From the NCBI GenBank assembly GCA_021799405.1, contig JAJZAL010000181.1, positions 1 through 10,488 on the forward strand: a stretch of 10,488 bases of DNA, written 5' to 3'. The number at the start of each line of letters is the position of its first letter. Within the stretch, counting starts at the first letter, position 1. The notes under the pieces were generated by a model. It did not search any database and was not told where the DNA came from. It saw only the letters and a program-made list of their open reading frames with translations. Position numbers and translations under genes: made by a program. Of the stretch, positions 6,383 to 10,488 are shown one piece after another. This DNA is from Acidobacteriota bacterium (GTDB lineage: Bacteria; Acidobacteriota; Terriglobia; Terriglobales; Acidobacteriaceae).

Positions 6383-8800
6383 CTAACCGGGCCAGGTCCA
6401 CTGGTCAATCTCCGGCTTGTCGACGCCGTTCTCATACGCATAATTGAGACAGTCAATCTGCATGTTGCGCAAAATCTCCTTGACGTGTGCTCCGATTGCC
6501 TGAAGGCATGCAACACGGTCGATCACATCCATTGCCAGGCTGAATCGGTCGATCTGGTTTTGAATGGCCAGGTCGAGGGGGGTGTTGATGTTGCCTTTTT
6601 CCTTGTATCCCCTGACGTGCAGATTCTTGTGATTTGTCCTTCGATACGCCAGGCGATGAATCAACCACGGATATCCATGGAAGTTAAGGATGATGGGTTT
6701 GTCTTTGGTAAAGATACTGTCGAAATCGCTATCTGAGAGTCCATGCGGATGCTCAGTGGATGGGACAAGCCGGAACAGGTCCACTATGTTAACAAAGCGG
6801 ATCTTGAGAGCAGGAAAGTACTGACGCAACAAGACCACGGCAGCTAAGGCTTCTTTTGTGGGAATGTCCCCGGCGCACGCCATCACTACATCGGGCTCCG
6901 AACCTTCATCGTTGCTGGCGTTCCGCCAGATGCTCAAACCCTTCGTGCAGTGCACAATGGCTTCATCCATCGACATGTATTGCAGGTGCTTCTGCTTGTC
7001 GCAGACGATGACATTGATATATCCGGCGCTCTTGAGGCAGTGATTGACGACGCTCAGCAGCGTATTCGCGTCAGGCGGCAGGTAAATGCGGCATACCTCA
7101 GGGCTCTTGTTCACAACCAGGTCAAGAAAACCTGGATCCTGGTGCGTGAACCCGTTGTGATCCTGCCTCCAGACAGTCGAAGTGATCAACAGATTGAGAG
7201 AGGATATGGGAGCGCGCCAGCTCTGCTCGCGCGCGGACGCCAGCCATTTGGCATGCATGTTGAACATGGAGTCGATGACATGCACGAACGCTTCATACGT
7301 GGAGAAGAATCCATGGCGGCCGGTGAGGAGATAACCTTCCAGCCAACCCTCTAGCGTATGTTCTGAAAGCATTTCTAGCACGCGGCCGTTCGGCGCCAGT
7401 TCGCCACCATCGGCGTCCTCGGGCAGATAGTCGGCGAGCCACAGTTTCTTACTCGCCTCATATATGTCGTCGAGTCTGTTTGAGCTGTTCTCATCGGGCC
7501 CGAATACGCGGAAGCTGTGCGGGTTCTTGTGCATGACGTCGCGCAGAAATCGGCCCAGCGGCCGCGTGTTCTCGGCGATAATTCGTCCCGGCTCTTTCAC
7601 TTCGATGGCGTAATTGCGAAAGTCCGGGAGGCGCAACGCCTTGCGGATCAATCCTCCGTTGGCATGAGGATTTGCGCTCATGCGCCGCGTGCCCGCGGGC
7701 GCCAGCGCTTTCAACTCCGGAATGAGCCGTCCGCCTTCGTCAAACAATTCTTCCGGACGGTAGGACCGCAGCCAATCCTCCAGGATCTTCAAGCGCTCAG
7801 GATTTTCGCAAACGCCTGCAAGCGGCACTTGGTGTGAACGCCAGTAGTTCTCCACCTTGTGCCCGTCCACTTCCTTAGGTCCGGTCCATCCTTTCGGACT
7901 GCGCAGCACGATCATTGGCCAGCGCATCCGTTTCGGTCCACCGCCTGCCCTCGCCTCGGTCTGAATGCGGCGAATCTCCAGGACACACGCTTCGAGGATG
8001 GCAGCCATCTTCTGGTGCATTTCGTCAGGATCGGAACCTTCCACAAAATACGGAGTCCACCCATATCCCTTGAAGAGGCTTTCCAGCTCTTCGTGTGAAA
8101 TGCGCGCCAGGATCGTCGGGTTATTGATCTTGTAGCCATTCAGATTCAGGATGGGCAGTACCGCGCCGTCGCGAACCGGGTCGAGGAACTTGTCTGAGTG
8201 CCACGAGGTAGCCAGCGCCGCCGTTTCAGCCTCCCCATCACCCACCACCACCGCAACAACAAGGTCCGGGTTGTCAAACGCGGCGCCAAATGCATGTGAA
8301 ACGCTGTAGCCCAGTTCTCCGCCTTCATGAATCGATCCAGGAGTTTCGGGTGTGCAGTGGCTTCCGATTCCGCCCGGGAAGGAAAAGTCCCTGAAGAAGG
8401 TGCGCATTCCGTCGAGGTCTTCACTCTTGTTCGGGAAGATTTCGGAATACGTGCCCTCCAGGTAGACCGGAGCCAGCACTCCCGGCGCGCCATGTCCGGG
8501 ACCGGCCATGAAAATCGCATCCAGACCATACTTTTTGATCACGCGATTGAGATGGACATAGCAGAAGCTCAAGGCAGGGCTGGCTCCCCAGTGGCCTAGT
8601 AAGCGTTGCTTGATGTGCTCCGGCTTCAAAGGCTCTCGCAGCAGGGGATTATCGCGGAGGTAAATCATTCCAGCGGCCAGATAGTTGCAGGCCCGCCAAT
8701 ATGCATGAATCTTTTGTACTTCTTCAGATGACAGCCCGCCGAAGAATGGCTGGACGGCGTGCTCTTGTTCTGGGTGGACTTCAATAGTTGCTGGAGACAT
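6383..8800 (-). CDS. xfp: xylulose-5-phosphate/fructose-6-phosphate phosphoketolase
   Basis: Thiamine-diphosphate enzyme that splits xylulose-5-phosphate (and often fructose-6-phosphate) with phosphate into acetyl-phosphate plus glyceraldehyde-3-phosphate (or erythrose-4-phosphate). The 805-residue product is full length. It shows the family opening DAYW-like [23 protein letters not shown] (His70), GPGHGAPG (His103), FPGGIGSH (His148), the ThDP/Mg site GDGEAET (187-193) with [11 protein letters not shown] (219-229), [10 protein letters not shown] (Glu437), and [11 protein letters not shown] with His553. The C-terminal [19 protein letters not shown] is typical. The ATG follows AGAGGAG at 6-base spacing. 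It is the first gene of a co-directional set with glgP and glgX. Acetate kinase or phosphotransacetylase, frequent partners, are absent here. The dual activity on both sugars cannot be decided from sequence. Confidence 0.96.
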   Translation of the reverse strand: MSPATIEVHPEQEHAVQPFFGGLSSEEVQKIHAYWRACNYLAAGMIYLRDNPLLREPLKPEHIKQRLLGHWGASPALSFCYVHLNRVIKKYGLDAIFMAGPGHGAPGVLAPVYLEGTYSEIFPNKSEDLDGMRTFFRDFSFPGGIGSHCTPETPGSIHEGGELGYSVSHAFGAAFDNPDLVVAVVVGDGEAETAALATSWHSDKFLDPVRDGAVLPILNLNGYKINNPTILARISHEELESLFKGYGWTPYFVEGSDPDEMHQKMAAILEACVLEIRRIQTEARAGGGPKRMRWPMIVLRSPKGWTGPKEVDGHKVENYWRSHQVPLAGVCENPERLKILEDWLRSYRPEELFDEGGRLIPELKALAPAGTRRMSANPHANGGLIRKALRLPDFRNYAIEVKEPGRIIAENTRPLGRFLRDVMHKNPHSFRVFGPDENSSNRLDDIYEASKKLWLADYLPEDADGGELAPNGRVLEMLSEHTLEGWLEGYLLTGRHGFFSTYEAFVHVIDSMFNMHAKWLASAREQSWRAPISSLNLLITSTVWRQDHNGFTHQDPGFLDLVVNKSPEVCRIYLPPDANTLLSVVNHCLKSAGYINVIVCDKQKHLQYMSMDEAIVHCTKGLSIWRNASNDEGSEPDVVMACAGDIPTKEALAAVVLLRQYFPALKIRFVNIVDLFRLVPSTEHPHGLSDSDFDSIFTKDKPIILNFHGYPWLIHRLAYRRTNHKNLHVRGYKEKGNINTPLDLAIQNQIDRFSLAMDVIDRVACLQAIGAHVKEILRNMQIDCLNYAYENGVDKPEIDQWTWPG

Positions 8801-8882
8801 AGACTTCTCCTCTCTCTTGCGGATACTGCCTGCCCTCGGCTTCTACGTCCGAGAGCAACAGAGACTCCGTCAAAAGCTAACC

Positions 8883-8894
8883 GTGACCACTCAC
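8883..8894. promoter_or_regulatory. possible operator dyad upstream of xfp
   Basis: GTGA-CCAC-TCAC is a perfect 4+4 dyad 83-94 bp before the xfp ATG, just upstream of a possible -35 (TTGACG, minus strand). The half-site resembles those of the CRP/FNR family, but the 4-base spacing does not match the CRP consensus (6). Short dyads occur by chance, so this is tentative. Confidence 0.2.
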
Positions 8895-9003
8895 AAATGA
8901 TGGAGATTCAGGCAAAGGATGAAAACTGGCAAAAATGGGAGGCGGGGTCGTGGTAAACGACAATCTGCCACCCGGATAACGGTGCACCCTCAGGGCAAGC
9001 GCA

Positions 9004-9034
9004 TTTCAAGATATGGGAAGATTCTGTCTTGAAA
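9004..9034. repeat. inverted repeat TTTCAAGA/TCTTGAAA
   Basis: Perfect 8-bp arms at 9004-9011 and 9027-9034 around a 15-base loop, directly abutting the GC hairpin at 9036-9055. Probably one part of the composite acidobacterial-type intergenic repeat. Confidence 0.5.
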
Positions 9035-9035
9035 G

Positions 9036-9055
9036 GGCGCGGCTTTCGCCGTGCC
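9036..9055. repeat. GC hairpin of the GGCACGGC/GCCGTGCC type
   Basis: GGCGCGGC-TTTC-GCCGTGCC: an 8-bp stem with one G-T pair and a 4-base loop. The right arm is identical to that of the hairpin at 9162-9181, and both are framed by short A/T stretches. From memory such units are scattered between genes in Acidobacteriota. Confidence 0.65.
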
Positions 9056-9113
9056 GAAGAAAGCGAGAGAGAAAGATTCGGGAGGCGCCTGAGGGATGGT
9101 CTTATTGGAAGCA

Positions 9114-9147
9114 AAATTCACCTCAAGGGCTAAAGCCCATCGAATTT
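9114..9147. repeat. nested palindrome around GGGCTAAAGCCC
   Basis: An inner GGGCT-AA-AGCCC hairpin (9127-9138) is framed by outer arms AAATTC (9114-9119) and GAATTT (9142-9147). This has the form of the GGCTAAAGCC intergenic repeats I associate with Acidobacteriota. Confidence 0.65.
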
Positions 9148-9161
9148 ATGCCGATTCAGGC

Positions 9162-9181
9162 GGCACGGCTAAGGCCGTGCC
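9162..9181. repeat. perfect GC hairpin GGCACGGC-TAAG-GCCGTGCC
   Basis: Perfect 8-bp stem with a TAAG loop, 23 bp after the start of the preceding GGGCTAAAGCCC unit's right flank. It shares its right arm with the hairpin at 9036-9055. It could work as a weak bidirectional terminator or mRNA-stabilising hairpin, but no T-run follows. Confidence 0.7.
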
Positions 9182-9251
9182 CTGTAAAAGCCGCCGCCAT
9201 TCATAGTTCCAAATCCAAATGTGGTTGGCCTGGGTACGCCCTTGTTGTTCA

Positions 9252-9280
9252 TTGACATAAAACACGAACTGGTCTACATT
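9252..9280 (+). promoter_or_regulatory. sigma70-like promoter for the receptor gene
   Basis: A consensus -35 TTGACA (9252-9257) is followed after exactly 17 bases by TACATT (9275-9280), a 4/6 match to the -10 element that keeps the key first, second and last bases. Predicted transcription would start near 9287, giving a leader of about 40 bases to the possible small ORF and about 160 to the receptor. A 6-bp dyad, TGGTCT (9270-9275) and AGACCA (9283-9288), overlaps the -10 and could be a repressor site. Confidence 0.55.
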
Positions 9281-9326
9281 AAAGACCACTTAATAAACAG
9301 GGGACGGAATTAGCGGCATTGGCCGG

Positions 9327-9452
9327 ATGCTTTCGGACAAGCAAGGAGAGTCCATAGCGCCAAAGTCACAAGATGGCGGTTTGCCTTCCCTGCTGGACGC
9401 GTTCGGAGAGTTCGGACAACTGAACGATTTTAGCGAGGAGGATGAACTGTGA
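9327..9452 (+). CDS. possible 41-aa leader ORF overlapping the receptor
   Basis: An ATG-started frame of 41 codons ends in TGA that overlaps the GTG start of the receptor gene (GTGA, 9449-9452), the arrangement typical of translational coupling. The product begins MLSDKQGESIAPKSQDGG and ends in an acidic tail, GQLNDFSEEDEL. It has no signal peptide or membrane segment, and I recognise no family. About 24 of 41 codons end in G or C, which neither proves nor excludes coding. No good ribosome binding site precedes the ATG, and the purine-rich GAGGAGGA within it serves the receptor. It lies about 40 bases after the predicted promoter start. It may be a leader peptide, a small regulator, or simply an open stretch of 5' leader. 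Confidence 0.35.
   Translation: MLSDKQGESIAPKSQDGGLPSLLDAFGEFGQLNDFSEEDEL
9435..9442 (+). promoter_or_regulatory. ribosome binding site selecting a GTG start
   Basis: GAGGAGGA ends 6 bases before GTG at 9449. It supports GTG 9449 as the receptor start over the in-frame ATGs at 9473 and 9479. An out-of-frame ATG at 9443 is open for only a short distance. Confidence 0.7.
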
Positions 9453-10488
9453 CTCAAACGAATCATTCGTCAATGATTATGCGTCTCAGCAGAACTCTGC
9501 TGCTGGCGGCCTTGTGTTGTGCGGTCCTGCTTGCGCCAAAGTATGTTTTCAGCCAAGCCGACCAGGGAAGCATCAGTGGTGTGGTTCAGGATGCGTCGGG
9601 AGCCGTGATTCCGAATGCTGATGTAACCCTGACCAGCACCGATACAGGGCTGGTACTGAAGACCACTACCAGTTCGACGGGCTTTTACATCTTCTCGCCG
9701 ATCAAGATCGGCAACTACTCGGTGAGCGCGGTGGCTCCGGGTTTCTCGGAGACGAAGCAGGAACAAATTCATGTGGATGTGCAGGCGCGATTGAATGTCC
9801 CGCTGACGCTGCATCTGGGCGCGGTAACGCAGTCGGTGACGGTTTCAACGGCGCCGCCGCTGCTGCAAACCGAGTCTGGCTCCGTGGGCCAGGTGATGAG
9901 CACGCAGACCATCAATAACATGCCGCTCAACGGGCGCAACGCGGTGTATGTGGCGCAACTGGCGCCCGGCGTCGTGTCAGGCGTCGGCGGCAGAGGCATT
10001 GGCACTGGCGACTTTACGGCCAACGGACAGCGCCCCACGCAGAACAACTTTATTCTGGACGGCATCGATAACAATACGGCGGTGCCTGACTTTCTGAACG
10101 GGTCCAGCTTTGTGGTGAATCCGCCGCCGGACGCACTGGCGGAATTCAATGTGCAGACCAGCAACTACAGCGCGGAGCTGGGCCACTCAGCAGGCGCGGT
10201 CATGAACACGAGCATCAAGGCCGGTACCAATCAGCTGCACGGCGACCTGTGGGAGTATGTGCGCAACACCAGCCTGGATGCCCAGAACTGGAATGCGCTC
10301 ACCATTCCCGCCTATCACGAGAATCAGTTTGGCGCCACGCTTGGTAGCCCCATTATCAGAGACAAGTTATTCTTTTTCGGCTATGCCGAAGCCAACCGGA
10401 TCGTCTTCGGACAAACATTTACCAACTCGGTTCCTACCGCTCTGATGCGTACGGGTGACTTCTCAGAGATTCTAAACGCAGCTCTCAA
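9449..10488 (+). CDS. TonB-dependent receptor, Oar-like, N-terminal part
   Basis: Outer-membrane receptor for energised uptake of a large or scarce substrate; the ligand is unknown. About 346 codons are present and the gene runs off the window; relatives are commonly around 1,000 residues or more. Residues 11-37 form a signal peptide (MRLSRTLLLAAL, core, VFSQA). Residues 40-135 form a carboxypeptidase-regulatory-like beta-sandwich (GSISGVVQDASGAVIPNADV, then TGFYIFSPIKIGNYSVSA). A plug domain follows (MPLNGRN about 158-164, NGQRPTQNNFILDGIDNN about 194-211, AEFNVQTSNYSAELGHSAGA), and NQLHGDLWEYVRNTSLDA leads into the barrel. The start is GTG at 9449, set by GAGGAGGA. No SusD-type partner or substrate enzyme is in view, so the substrate cannot be inferred; nearness to the glycogen genes is probably incidental as they diverge. 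Confidence 0.9.
   Translation, partial: MTQTNHSSMIMRLSRTLLLAALCCAVLLAPKYVFSQADQGSISGVVQDASGAVIPNADVTLTSTDTGLVLKTTTSSTGFYIFSPIKIGNYSVSAVAPGFSETKQEQIHVDVQARLNVPLTLHLGAVTQSVTVSTAPPLLQTESGSVGQVMSTQTINNMPLNGRNAVYVAQLAPGVVSGVGGRGIGTGDFTANGQRPTQNNFILDGIDNNTAVPDFLNGSSFVVNPPPDALAEFNVQTSNYSAELGHSAGAVMNTSIKAGTNQLHGDLWEYVRNTSLDAQNWNALTIPAYHENQFGATLGSPIIRDKLFFFGYAEANRIVFGQTFTNSVPTALMRTGDFSEILNAAL

Larger units (their letters stand above)
8801..9251. other. divergent intergenic region with repeats
   Basis: No gene is supported between xfp and the rightward promoter. AGAGGAG at 8807-8813 (minus sense) is the xfp ribosome binding site. A TTGACG (minus strand, near 8871) might be a -35 element for xfp, but no good -10 follows. 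From about 8945 to 9190 the sequence is a mosaic of inverted repeats, listed separately. Open frames here merely read through those repeats. Confidence 0.6.

Noticed and set aside
6163..6516. 117-codon minus-strand frame spanning the xfp end and the gap
   Set aside because: It overlaps xfp in another frame, has no ribosome binding site, and its gap part shows no protein-like pattern.
9013..9255. 80-codon plus-strand frame
   Set aside because: It translates the intergenic hairpin repeats (QGLKPIEFMPIQAARLRPCP); such frames are typical false genes.
1..10488. CRISPR array, rRNA or complete tRNA gene
   Set aside because: No regularly spaced direct repeats and no recognisable tRNA cloverleaf or rRNA sequence were seen by eye.

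Overview
The window most likely comes from a member of the Acidobacteriota (Terriglobia/Koribacter-like). Three things point there: a TonB-dependent receptor with an N-terminal carboxypeptidase-regulatory-like domain, of the kind hugely expanded in that phylum; intergenic hairpins of the GGGCTAAAGCCC and GGCACGGC-N4-GCCGTGCC type, which I recall as common in these genomes; and a moderately GC-rich core. The assignment is inference from content, not from a phylogenetic marker.

Layout. (1) 1-882: a visibly AT-richer accessory stretch with two small orphan genes in convergent orientation (107-349 minus, 478-795 plus). It is full of repeats: an 18-bp direct repeat at 10-27 and 829-846 brackets both genes, a perfect 14-bp inverted repeat (85-98/366-379) tightly brackets the first gene, and hairpins lie at 40-74 and 806-882. 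(2) 883-1584: about 700 bp without a convincing gene, holding a 34-nt loopless palindrome and perhaps decayed coding remnants. (3) 1585-8800: a minus-strand gene set in the order xfp (phosphoketolase), glgP (glycogen phosphorylase), glgX (debranching enzyme). (4) 8801-9326: a divergent intergenic region with a cluster of acidobacterial-type hairpin repeats and a good sigma70-like promoter reading right. (5) 9327-10488: a possible 41-codon leader ORF overlapping, through GTGA, the start of a TonB-dependent receptor that runs off the window.

The core genes make metabolic sense together. GlgP phosphorolyses the outer chains of glycogen to glucose-1-phosphate, GlgX debranches the limit dextrin, and phosphoketolase splits fructose-6-phosphate or xylulose-5-phosphate into acetyl-phosphate plus erythrose-4-phosphate or glyceraldehyde-3-phosphate. 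The set could route stored glycogen to acetyl-phosphate without pyruvate dehydrogenase; phosphoglucomutase and acetate kinase would have to be supplied elsewhere. The least explained part is the repeat-bounded small-gene unit at the left end.
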